Source of the DNA: Paenibacillus sp. PL91
GTDB taxonomy: Bacteria; Bacillota; Bacilli; Paenibacillales; Paenibacillaceae
Direction: 5' to 3'
DNA length: 64,000 nt
Assembly (NCBI RefSeq): GCF_012935325.2
Contig: NZ_JABBYG020000011.1
Coordinates: 1-64,000 of the forward strand
In this document: positions 8,581 to 16,210 of the stretch, in pieces
Layout of the letters: each line of letters starts with the position of its first letter
How positions within the stretch are numbered: the first letter of the stretch is position 1
Notes under the pieces: model-generated
Seen by the model: only the letters and a program-made list of their open reading frames with translations
What the model was told of the DNA's origin: nothing
Databases searched by the model: none
Program-made: the position numbers and the translations under genes

Positions 8581-10203
8581 ATGGAAGCAAGCCCTCCTGG
8601 AAAGGTTAATTGGTATAACAATATGTTAAATAACGATAGAATTATAGAGTCGCATAAACAATGCGTAAAGCAAGGCCTAAGTCCAGATTATCTTCCCGTC
8701 TATACAGAATGCTGTTCTGGTGCGGAGCTGGAAGCGAAGCGAAGCCAAAATCGAGAAGCTATTGAGGTTATCGGTTTTTTTGTAGACAAATTTCTGTCCT
8801 CTGTAGCAGGAGACCCTTTCTTTATCGCGATTTCAGATCATGAGGGCTATATTCTTGAATTTAAAGGGGATTCCTCCATTATCGCTACGGTGCGTCAGTT
8901 AGGTATTGTCGAGGGATTGCGATTCTCGGAAGAGATCGGTACGAATGCGGTCGATTTATGCATACGCAGCAATGGGCCTATTCAGCTCATTGGCGAGGAT
9001 CATTTCCATAAGGCGCTTCACCAGCTGGCCTGTTATACGACACCCATCTACAACAAAGATAACGGACAACTGCTCGCAACCCTCTCCTTGATGACCGGTA
9101 TACAATTCAACCACCCTCATCTGCTTGCTCTTTTATGCACGATCGTCGACTCCATTGAGCGAGAGCTGCTGCTCAGAAGAAATAATACCCAGCTTCAAAT
9201 TTTGAATCAGGTTCTTCTGAAAACCAACTATTATGGCGTGGTCATTACAGATGCGCTCGGAACGATTATAGACACGAATGATATCGGAGCTGCCATACTG
9301 GGCAAAGATAAGGACTGGAAAGACAGCTGCTTAGGAACAAGCGTATTTGAAAGGAGCAGGATTGCTCCCTATTTTGAACAGGTGATTAGCAGCAGGGAGC
9401 CATGCGTAGGAATAGAGGTTGCGTTGCAGGTCGGAAATTTACAGCGCTATTACATGCTCGATGTGGTGCCGATCTATGATAATGAGCATCAGCTTACACG
9501 AGTGGTTGGCAGTCTACGGGATATTACGGAGATGAAGACAACAGAGGAGCTGCTGCGCAATACGGAGAAGCTAGTATTTGCAGGCCAGATTGCAGTCAGC
9601 ATCGCGCATGAAATTCGCAATCCCATGACGACGGTTAAGGGAATGCTGCAATTGTCCAGTAAAACGACTAATCCTCATTATTACAATCTGATGATGTCTG
9701 AGCTGGAGCGCATGAACGCCATCGTCGGCGAGTTTTTAATATTAGGAAGACCGCAGGCGATACAGTACAAAGACGAGCAATGCTCTATCCTATTGCAAGA
9801 GGTGCTGTCGGTGTTTGAAATGCAGCTCGAAATGAACGGCATTCAAATCCATTGTGACACTCAGGAGCGGAAGACGATTCGATGCGACCGGGATCAAGTA
9901 AAGCAGGTCATTTTGAATATTTTGAAAAATGCGATGGAAGCTCTGCCCTTCGGTGGGGAGATTCGCATTCAGCTGGATGAGGTCGAGGGCTTTCAACGGA
10001 TGCGATTTGCCGATAACGGCGTCGGCATGACGGATGAAGTGCTGCAGCGTATTGGACAGCCCTTTCATACGACAAGGCGCGACGGGAACGGTCTAGGCAT
10101 GATGATCGTGGACAAAATCGTTTCCTCGCATAACGGTCGCTTAGTCATCTCAAGCGAGCTTGAGGTAGGGACGACGGTCGAAGTTTGGTTCCCGTGTGTT
10201 TAA
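8581..10203 (+). CDS. Sensor histidine kinase with AcoR-like GAF and PAS domains
   Basis: 540-residue soluble kinase with no membrane segments. Residues ~20-175 resemble the GAF sensor of AcoR/DhaR-type sigma-54 activators: DHEGYILEFKGD, EEIGTNAVDLCI and then IQLIGEDHFHKALHQLACY. A PAS domain (~205-325) follows. The phosphorylated histidine is H343 in SIAHEIRNPM, then N box NILKNAMEAL and G boxes DNGVGM and GNGLGM. The HisKA part looks like sporulation kinases that feed Spo0F. No response regulator is adjacent, so it is an orphan. Start is uncertain: ATG 8581 has no clear site, and ATG 8623 is the alternative. Confidence 0.88.
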   Translation: MEASPPGKVNWYNNMLNNDRIIESHKQCVKQGLSPDYLPVYTECCSGAELEAKRSQNREAIEVIGFFVDKFLSSVAGDPFFIAISDHEGYILEFKGDSSIIATVRQLGIVEGLRFSEEIGTNAVDLCIRSNGPIQLIGEDHFHKALHQLACYTTPIYNKDNGQLLATLSLMTGIQFNHPHLLALLCTIVDSIERELLLRRNNTQLQILNQVLLKTNYYGVVITDALGTIIDTNDIGAAILGKDKDWKDSCLGTSVFERSRIAPYFEQVISSREPCVGIEVALQVGNLQRYYMLDVVPIYDNEHQLTRVVGSLRDITEMKTTEELLRNTEKLVFAGQIAVSIAHEIRNPMTTVKGMLQLSSKTTNPHYYNLMMSELERMNAIVGEFLILGRPQAIQYKDEQCSILLQEVLSVFEMQLEMNGIQIHCDTQERKTIRCDRDQVKQVILNILKNAMEALPFGGEIRIQLDEVEGFQRMRFADNGVGMTDEVLQRIGQPFHTTRRDGNGLGMMIVDKIVSSHNGRLVISSELEVGTTVEVWFPCV

Positions 10204-10217
10204 TACATCAGATTATG

Positions 10218-10254
10218 CAGAAGCGCGTTTCGGTTGCCGAGACGCGCTTTCTGC
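10218..10254. terminator. Terminator between convergent genes
   Basis: AGAAGCGCGT-TCGG and CCGA-ACGCGCTTTCT form a hairpin around a TTG loop, between the kinase gene and the convergent coiled-coil gene. Confidence 0.75.
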
Positions 10255-10263
10255 TGCGCTTCA

Positions 10264-11091
10264 TTACGATGGGTCGGCGATTTGCGCATCGACCTTTGCA
10301 AGGATAGCCATCTTCTGCTGCTCATATGCGTAGGTATTTTGCTTGAGATCGTTAATCTGCTGCATATAGGCGAGCATTCTTATAAAGGAGCTTACTGTCG
10401 CTGCGGCATCTCCTTTTTTGATGACTTGGTTTAATACGGATGCCTCAGTAGCAAACTGTTTTTTTATACGGCTAACGGAGCTTTTTGCAGCTTTGATCTT
10501 TACTTTGATCGGGTCGATGCCGCTCAGCAAATCTCGAAGCTTTTTGATCGTGTTAGCCGTGTTTGCTTTCTCGCTTCTGAGCGCCGCTTCCTTGCTGCGT
10601 ATATCCAGCTTGGCAAGCGAAACGGCAGCTTTGGTCGTTTCGACCTGAGGCTTGAGCACATTGACAATGGTCTTGTCCTTAAACGATTTAGCGATGCTTA
10701 GCTGCTGATTTAATGAATCATAGAGTCTAAACAAAGGCTCGTATTTCTTTTTGACCTGTGTGACGGCGGCTTCAAGCTTTAGCAGCTTGTCCGCATTTAC
10801 TTCTTTTATTCGCTTGCGTGTTGCGAGTATAGCCTCTTCATTCTGGTAATGCAGCTTGCATATCCTTGCGTCCCAATCGATGGTCAGCCGCTGTTTGGCT
10901 TGCAATTCGGCATATTGCGAAGTTAGCTTGGCTGCGGTCGGTTTATCCGCAGCTCCTTTCATTTTGTCAAAGGCGGTTTTGACGGTAACGCCAAACTCGA
11001 ACGAAGCGGCTGCAAGCATTGCTGGATTTACGAGCGCAAGCAGGAGCATGAGGGCAATTGATAATGCGGCAAACCTTGAGACAAAACGCAT
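10264..11091 (-). CDS. Secreted coiled-coil protein of unknown function
   Basis: About 275 residues: signal peptide (MRFVSRFAAL onward, cleavage near AAA around residue 28) followed by an almost entirely alpha-helical, Lys/Ala/Leu-rich body with heptad-like spacing, suggesting long coiled coils. No catalytic motif recognised. ATG at 11091 is chosen because AAAGGAGG lies 8 nt upstream; the longer in-frame start at 11181 would place 30 Cys/Arg-rich residues before the signal peptide. The leader carries a strong promoter and a terminator-like hairpin, so transcription may be attenuated. Confidence 0.75.
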   Translation of the reverse strand: MRFVSRFAALSIALMLLLALVNPAMLAAASFEFGVTVKTAFDKMKGAADKPTAAKLTSQYAELQAKQRLTIDWDARICKLHYQNEEAILATRKRIKEVNADKLLKLEAAVTQVKKKYEPLFRLYDSLNQQLSIAKSFKDKTIVNVLKPQVETTKAAVSLAKLDIRSKEAALRSEKANTANTIKKLRDLLSGIDPIKVKIKAAKSSVSRIKKQFATEASVLNQVIKKGDAAATVSSFIRMLAYMQQINDLKQNTYAYEQQKMAILAKVDAQIADPS

Positions 11092-11126
11092 AATGTGAAG
11101 CCTCCTTTGATTTTGGCAAACAACGC

Positions 11127-11177
11127 AAAAAAAGCACCTGCAAGATAGGCGCCATGCGCCATCTCTTACGGGTGCTT
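11127..11177 (-). terminator. Terminator-like hairpin in the leader of the coiled-coil gene
   Basis: On the minus strand AAGCACC pairs with GGTGCTT followed by further T, around an inner AGA-GCGC/GCGC-TCT stem. It lies between the promoter (11212-11241) and the start codon at 11091. It matches no riboswitch aptamer I recognise but could be the expression platform of a leader regulator or a partial attenuator. Confidence 0.65.
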
Positions 11178-11211
11178 CCATCGTAAGCCGTACATTTCAT
11201 TGATTTCTATC

Positions 11212-11241
11212 AATATACAGGATGCTTCGGGGCGCCGTCAA
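11212..11241 (-). promoter_or_regulatory. Probable promoter of the coiled-coil gene
   Basis: Minus strand TTGACG (11236-11241), 18-base spacer, TATATT (11212-11217). It lies just past the stop of the AraC gene. Confidence 0.6.
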
Positions 11242-11252
11242 GCGCTTGATAG

Positions 11253-12059
11253 CTATAAGGCTGCCGGTTTGGCATACATATCCGGCGTTTTGCCGATCAT
11301 GGATTTAAATTCCTTAATGAAATGGGATTGATCGTAATATCCGAGTTCCGCAGACAGCTTAAGCAGGTCGGGATGTCTTCCAGTATCTATGGCCTCAGCC
11401 GCGTTTTGAAGACGGTACAGCTTGATGACCCACTTCGGGCTTATCCCGACATATTGGTTAAATAAGCGCTGGAGCTTCCTTTTGTTTATATCGAATAATA
11501 CACATATTTGCTCCACCTTGGTCAACTCGCGATCCTCTTGGATGCGTGAAATGATTAGATTGATAAGCGTAATCGCATCGCTCTGTCTTGGAAGCGACTG
11601 TAGAAAAAGGGCTTCCGTATGCGCGATTTTACTGGTTATATCGGCCGTGGAATGAAGCTGCTGCTCGTACCTGAGAGCTTCGGTGCCAAATACAGCTTCA
11701 ACCGACAAGGCCTGATCCGTAAGCTTGGAGAGCGGCGAATGAATAAAAGGATAGAAGCCGCCGGGCAAAAATTTTACGCCGAATACTTGTCCCGTTCCTT
11801 CCAATCTCTTCGTATACACGCGGCTGGAGACGCCATAGATGCCGCTTCTATCATTCTCCATAACCATATTGACGCAAGGATGCGGGACGACATCCTGCAA
11901 ATAGGGAGGCTCACCCTCCAAGTTCCAGCTCACGGTCCAGTAGTGCTTAATGAAATGGCTTAGGGGCTCAGAGGGAGCATATCGGGAAAGCTGGAATTTC
12001 TTCTCGCCCTCGTTCATCTGCAAAATGCCCATGCTGCGCGTTTTATCCGTTGTATTCAT
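11253..12059 (-). CDS. AraC-family transcriptional regulator
   Basis: 268 residues: an N-terminal domain with SEPLSHFIKHYW and VPHPCVNMV, a pattern seen in AraC proteins with a DUF6597-type sensor, and a C-terminal pair of helix-turn-helices (~170-265), the second including LGYYDQSHFIKEFKSM. Target and ligand are unknown. It is divergent from the SRPBCC gene at 12194, which is therefore a candidate target. ATG at 12059 has GGAG about 12 nt upstream and AGG next to it. Confidence 0.87.
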   Translation of the reverse strand: MNTTDKTRSMGILQMNEGEKKFQLSRYAPSEPLSHFIKHYWTVSWNLEGEPPYLQDVVPHPCVNMVMENDRSGIYGVSSRVYTKRLEGTGQVFGVKFLPGGFYPFIHSPLSKLTDQALSVEAVFGTEALRYEQQLHSTADITSKIAHTEALFLQSLPRQSDAITLINLIISRIQEDRELTKVEQICVLFDINKRKLQRLFNQYVGISPKWVIKLYRLQNAAEAIDTGRHPDLLKLSAELGYYDQSHFIKEFKSMIGKTPDMYAKPAAL

Positions 12060-12193
12060 CCTTGAATCACTCCAATTGGTCGTTTTGTCGCGTTTTTACA
12101 ATACTAGCTATATGAATAGCGATATACTACGAATGGAAAGCGTTAATAGAGTACAATGCAGCCCTATATTGATTCAGAGAAGGAGTGTGTCAC

Positions 12194-12643
12194 ATGGAGT
12201 TTGAATATGAGTTTTATATCGGGGCGTCGCCCGAGAAGGTTTGGGATGCTCTTGTATCGCCGGAAGGAACTCGCCAAACGTTTTTTGGCTGCGTTATTGA
12301 ATCTACCTTTGAAATAGGGTCGTCCTATAAATATGTTGGCCCAGGAACTGATGGTGATGAGACCGTTCATATCTATGGTACTATTTTAGCATATGAGCCT
12401 GGTAAAATATTTACCGTTTTAGAGCATCCAGGTCCTTCTTACAGGCCGAATCACGCGGAGCTGGAGTCTACTATCAGCTTCACGCTAGAAGAAGTTGGGG
12501 CAACAACTAAGCTGACTGTAATCAATAATGCATTTACCGAAAACCATCCCTCGCTGGAAACAGTCGATAGCCAGTGGTGGATGATTCTAAGCAATCTAAA
12601 AACGTTTGTCGAGACAGGCAAAGGATTGGACTTTGGCTGGTAA
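12194..12643 (+). CDS. SRPBCC (AHSA1-like) domain protein
   Basis: 149 residues of the START/Bet v1-like fold, AHSA1 subgroup: N-terminal EYEFYIGASPEKVWDALVSPEG and C-terminal WMILSNLKTFVETGK. These small proteins bind hydrophobic ligands; the actual ligand is unknown. ATG at 12194 has AAGGAG 8 nt upstream, which is preferred over the in-frame GTG at 12185. It is divergent from an AraC regulator and followed by its own terminator. Confidence 0.85.
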   Translation: MEFEYEFYIGASPEKVWDALVSPEGTRQTFFGCVIESTFEIGSSYKYVGPGTDGDETVHIYGTILAYEPGKIFTVLEHPGPSYRPNHAELESTISFTLEEVGATTKLTVINNAFTENHPSLETVDSQWWMILSNLKTFVETGKGLDFGW

Positions 12644-12663
12644 GCATACGGAAAACGATATTG

Positions 12664-12705
12664 GGGCTGTACCAAGAGGCGATGGCCTCTTGGTGCGGCC
12701 TCATT
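12664..12705 (+). terminator. Intrinsic terminator
   Basis: ACCAAGAGGC (12671-12680), GATG loop, GCCTCTTGGT (12685-12694), extended by GGCTG/GCGGCC, then a T run. Confidence 0.88.
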
Positions 12706-12811
12706 TTTTTTCATCGGTGCAAGAAGATTCCTTTTAAGGCCTTGATTCTTTATACTGTATAAAAAGGACAGGCGGAATACGTCTGCGACTACGGATAGGA
12801 GAGAAAGCAGA

Positions 12812-13591
12812 ATGGGCTATAAAATCGTTTTTTTTGACATCGATGGAACGTTGATCAATGAACAGAAGGAAATACCTGCGGATACGATCAAGGCGATCGC
12901 AGAGCTGAAGGAAAGCGGTGTTGAGCCGGTTATCGCTACGGGCAGAGCGCCATATTTCATTAAACCGCTCGCTGAACAGCTAGGAATTGAATCATTCGTT
13001 TGCCTTAATGGCGGTTACGTTGTCTACAAGGGAACCCCGCTCTATAGACGCGAAATCGAGAAGAGCCGGCTGGAAGCGCTCGTGAAGACAGCCGCTGAGC
13101 ATAATCACGGCCTCGTATTTGAAGGCGAGCATAACTATTTCGCGGACAAAGAGGATCATCCCTTTATTATTGCATCGGTCAATTCGTTAAAGGTTGATCT
13201 GCCGGGCTACAATCCGGAATTTTGGAAGACGGATGGCATCTATCAAGTGTTTCTTCACTGCGAAAGCCATGAGGAGCATTTATATGACGGACTGCACACG
13301 GAATTAAAGCTCATTCGCTGGCACCCGCAGGCGATTGATGTCCTGCCGGCAGGCGGTTCGAAGGCGCAAGGCATCGAGGCGCTGCTGGATAAGCTAGGCC
13401 TTACAGCGGCAGATGCGGTCGCATTTGGCGATGGGCTAAACGATAAAGAGATGCTGGAAACGGTTGGATTCGGAGTCGCTATGGGCAATTCCCATCCCGA
13501 CCTGCTGCCATTTGCGGATTATGTGACGACGCATGTGGACGAGCAGGGGATTCGTAATGGTTTAATTGAAGCAGGCTTATTGCAAAAGTAG
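12812..13591 (+). CDS. Cof-type HAD-IIB family hydrolase
   Basis: 259-residue phosphatase of the HAD superfamily, Cof/YidA group, acting in the cytosol on sugar phosphates or similar small phosphoesters. Motif I FFDIDGTLI is at the N-terminus with the nucleophilic Asp; motif II VIATGR and motif IV FGDGLNDKEML are present, with the IIB cap between. The start has GGAGAGAAAGCAG before it. Substrate cannot be read from sequence. Single gene with a terminator downstream. Confidence 0.9.
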   Translation: MGYKIVFFDIDGTLINEQKEIPADTIKAIAELKESGVEPVIATGRAPYFIKPLAEQLGIESFVCLNGGYVVYKGTPLYRREIEKSRLEALVKTAAEHNHGLVFEGEHNYFADKEDHPFIIASVNSLKVDLPGYNPEFWKTDGIYQVFLHCESHEEHLYDGLHTELKLIRWHPQAIDVLPAGGSKAQGIEALLDKLGLTAADAVAFGDGLNDKEMLETVGFGVAMGNSHPDLLPFADYVTTHVDEQGIRNGLIEAGLLQK

Positions 13592-13629
13592 CTTCATGCA
13601 TGTCTGTAAGTAGCCGGTTTACATAAGGA

Positions 13630-13672
13630 TAAAAGCAGCCCTTTCTCTTCATGAGTCGGGGCTGTTTGCAAT
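13630..13672 (+). terminator. Probable terminator after the HAD gene
   Basis: GCAGCCC (13635-13641) pairs with GGGGCTG (13658-13664), followed by a short T-rich stretch. Confidence 0.55.
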
Positions 13673-13753
13673 CCATGGACATGAATGGAACTTTCTGGGA
13701 AGACTATTCGTAGATGTTCTTTAAAGTGCGTCATGAAAGGCGGTTATTTTCTT

Positions 13754-14476
13754 ATGGGCAGTATGAGCAAGCAGGAGTACGTGCTTCGCGTGGCGATTGC
13801 GGAGGCAGGCTATGAGGAAGAAAAGCCAGCTATTCGCGGCATTAAGCTGGAGGTGGCGCCGGGAGAGCTTGTTGGCTTAATTGGCCCTAACGGAGCGGGC
13901 AAAAGCACGACGATCAAAACGATTCTAGGGTTAATGGCACATGTGCGAGGAGAAATCGTGATTGGCGGTCAAAATAAACGATATGCCTACGTGCCGGAGC
14001 AGCCGGTGTTCTATGAATATTTTACGCTGTGGGAGCATCTTCATTTGGCAGCCTCAGCATTCGGGATAGAGGAGAAGCAGTTTGCAGTCAAAGCGGAAAA
14101 ATTGCTGGAGCAATTTCGTCTAACCGAAGAGAGGCATCATTACCCGACGCATTTCTCCAAAGGGATGCAGCAAAAGCTGATGCTTATCATTGCATTTCTG
14201 CTTGAGCCGGATATTTATATCGTGGATGAGCCGTTCGTCGGTCTTGACCCGAGAGCGACGACAGATTTTTTGAAGCTGCTTGAGGGAGAGCGGGAGCGAG
14301 GCGCAGGCGTGCTCATGTCCACACATGTTCTGGACACCGCGGAGCGGATTTGCACCGGCTTTGTCCTTATTAACAAAGGATCAGTCGTTGCACGGGGTAC
14401 GCTTGGACAAGTAAGGCAGGATGCGGGATGCGCTGAGGATGCGACATTGTTCGAATGCTTTCACGCATTGACTTAA
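13754..14476 (+). CDS. ecsA: ABC transporter ATP-binding protein EcsA
   Basis: About 240 residues. Walker A GPNGAGKSTT, signature-like HFSKGMQQKLM, and Walker B IYIVDEPFVGLDP, as in EcsA. With the following EcsB it forms the Ecs transporter, known in Bacillus for effects on protein secretion, intramembrane proteolysis (RasP) and competence, and in other Firmicutes linked to peptide export. ATG at 13754 follows AAAGGCGG by 10 nt. ATG 13733 or 13685 would add non-conserved residues. ecsB starts 14 bases downstream. Confidence 0.87.
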   Translation: MGSMSKQEYVLRVAIAEAGYEEEKPAIRGIKLEVAPGELVGLIGPNGAGKSTTIKTILGLMAHVRGEIVIGGQNKRYAYVPEQPVFYEYFTLWEHLHLAASAFGIEEKQFAVKAEKLLEQFRLTEERHHYPTHFSKGMQQKLMLIIAFLLEPDIYIVDEPFVGLDPRATTDFLKLLEGERERGAGVLMSTHVLDTAERICTGFVLINKGSVVARGTLGQVRQDAGCAEDATLFECFHALT

Positions 14477-14490
14477 GGGGGCTGAATTAA

Positions 14491-15723
14491 TTGCTTACAC
14501 CTCGCCAGCTCTTTTGGATTCGGTTAAAGCGGAGCGGGAAAGAGCAGCTCCGCGTTTGGAATAGTGTGCTCGACTGGACGGTTTGGCTCTATTTGCTTCT
14601 GCCAGGCTTGTTTATAGCCGGAGGGCTGTATTTAGAGGTTTTGCAGGAAATGCCGGATTGGGCTATGAGCTTGCCGTGGTCCAAGCTATATCCGATCCTA
14701 CTGCTCATCTTGTTATTTTTTGGGCGGGTTCGCCTATTTGTCGAGGAAGCGGACCGATTGTTCTTGCTGCAGAGGCCGGAGTGGCTGCAGACGTTAAAGC
14801 GATGCGGAATTGGATATACATTGGTGGTGAAATTAGTCGCAATTGGTCTGCCAATGCTTATATTGCAGCCATTCCTACTAAAAGTTGAAGGATTGGCCGG
14901 GCTTCAGCTAGGTCTAGCCTATGCGTATACCATCGTAGCGGGCATGATATGGGCAATTGGCACACACATGATGAATGGCAGGCTGAGAGGCTGGCGCAAG
15001 CGGATAATCGATTTGATAGGCATGCTGCTGTTTATTGCCGTCTACCTCATTCCAATGCTGGCTTGGGCTTATGATACGAGACTGCTAAGCCTGTCTCTTG
15101 GCGGCGGAATTGTCACCTTGCTTATTATGCTGCGCTATGGCTGGCATTCAGCTATACATTTTGAAGCAGAGGTGAAGCAGGAGAGTGAGACGCGCCTGCG
15201 CAGCACAGAAATGCTCATGAGTCAGGTTATTGAATCGAAGCCGCTCGTTCGATTGAAGCGTCCGTTCCTCTTTCGACATTCCCAGCGCTTGTTCCGCAAA
15301 TCGGACGCAGGGACTGTGCTGGCCGAAATGCGACTGAAGGCTTTCTTGCGCTGCATGGCACATCTAAGAGTCTGGCTTAGCTTCATCTCTGCTTCTACGG
15401 TGGCCATTACGCTGGTTCCTGGGCCGATTGCACTGTTTCTAGTCGCGGCTTTAACCATGCTTGGCTCCTCGTGGCTGCACATTCAATGGAAGCAGTGGTT
15501 CGCGGAGGACTTTATTCTACAATTCCCGTGGTCGCCTAGCAGTGCTAAGAAAGGGGCAGTCATATCGCGGTTTTGGCTGCTGCTGCTCCCTATGCTTTTA
15601 TGGTCTGCCATTGCCGGTTATAAGCTGCTTGGCGTGAAGGCTGCTGTTCCCGCAGCGCTGCTCTGCTTTATCGTATGGGGCGGCATCCGTTTATTTACAC
15701 TTCGCAAGCCAGCTGATTCATAA
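14491..15723 (+). CDS. ecsB: ABC transporter permease EcsB
   Basis: 410-residue polytopic membrane protein with several pairs of hydrophobic segments, matching EcsB in length (about 408 residues in B. subtilis), position behind ecsA, and N-terminal pattern (LTPRQLFWIRLKRSGKEQLR). TTG start at 14491 with AAGGGGG 9 nt upstream. It ends before a strong terminator, so ecsAB is a two-gene operon. Confidence 0.87.
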   Translation: MLTPRQLFWIRLKRSGKEQLRVWNSVLDWTVWLYLLLPGLFIAGGLYLEVLQEMPDWAMSLPWSKLYPILLLILLFFGRVRLFVEEADRLFLLQRPEWLQTLKRCGIGYTLVVKLVAIGLPMLILQPFLLKVEGLAGLQLGLAYAYTIVAGMIWAIGTHMMNGRLRGWRKRIIDLIGMLLFIAVYLIPMLAWAYDTRLLSLSLGGGIVTLLIMLRYGWHSAIHFEAEVKQESETRLRSTEMLMSQVIESKPLVRLKRPFLFRHSQRLFRKSDAGTVLAEMRLKAFLRCMAHLRVWLSFISASTVAITLVPGPIALFLVAALTMLGSSWLHIQWKQWFAEDFILQFPWSPSSAKKGAVISRFWLLLLPMLLWSAIAGYKLLGVKAAVPAALLCFIVWGGIRLFTLRKPADS

Positions 15724-15736
15724 ACGTTAAAGAACT

Positions 15737-15777
15737 AAAAAACGACCATGATCATTCTCTGATCATGGTCGTTTTTG
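15737..15777. terminator. Terminator after ecsB
   Basis: AAAAACGACCATGATCA pairs with TGATCATGGTCGTTTTT around a TTCTC loop, an almost perfect hairpin with T run. Confidence 0.92.
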
Positions 15778-15916
15778 ATAGAAATCAAAGGTCGGTTTTC
15801 TCTTAGCCGAACGTTTTTTTATTGCACATACGACAACTCATGACGAGGTACGCGAGAGTGCTACATCTAAATATGTCGATTTCTGATGAATTATGATGAA
15901 AATTGAGATAAAAGTG

Positions 15917-15945
15917 TTGATCTTATAAATGGGGAATAGTAGAAT
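15917..15945 (+). promoter_or_regulatory. Promoter of the riboswitch-controlled operon
   Basis: TTGATC (15917-15922), 17-base spacer, TAGAAT (15940-15945). The transcript would start near 15952, about 50 nt before the aptamer. Confidence 0.65.
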
Positions 15946-16004
15946 GTTCCTAAATCCATCCAGTATCTGCCAATATTATCTATGGAATTAATATGCAATC
16001 CTAA

Positions 16005-16095
16005 AATCGAATATCAGGCAAAACCACTGAAAAGTGGCGACGCAAAGCTATAGGGACTACTTCTGATCAAGAAATGTCAGCCAGTTGCAAAAAAA
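16005..16095 (+). ncRNA. Cyclic di-GMP-I (GEMM-I) riboswitch
   Basis: The family hallmarks are read directly. TCAGGCAAAACC opens the junction. P2 is CCACT-GAAA-AGTGG with the GNRA tetraloop. The invariant ACGCAAAGC segment follows, then GGGACTA, a variable P3 arm (CTTCTGATCAAGAA) and the closing GTCAGCCAGTTGC. It lies about 115 nt upstream of the decarboxylase start. How binding changes expression is not clear: no strong terminator follows, so translation control or a weak hairpin at 16103-16140 may act. Confidence 0.92.
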
Positions 16096-16210
16096 AGCAA
16101 ACGGTGTAGCTATGACTATTAGCCGATATCCTATTTTTCTTATGCTATTTTTCCTTAGGTATATTTCCACGGGGGATTATAGAGATAGCAGAGAGAAAGA
16201 GGGATAGTAA

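Larger units (their letters stand above)
15778..16210 (+). other. Long leader region of the decarboxylase/chemoreceptor operon
   Basis: This 433-base stretch holds no gene. It contains a promoter (15917-15945), a c-di-GMP-I riboswitch (about 16005-16095) and about 115 nt of expression platform before the start codon. A small TTGC-A8-GCAA hairpin follows directly on the aptamer. No strong terminator is visible after it. Confidence 0.75.

Noticed and set aside
11127..11177. Known riboswitch in the coiled-coil leader
   Set aside because: Only a terminator-like hairpin; no aptamer consensus such as GEMM, ydaO or ykkC was seen.
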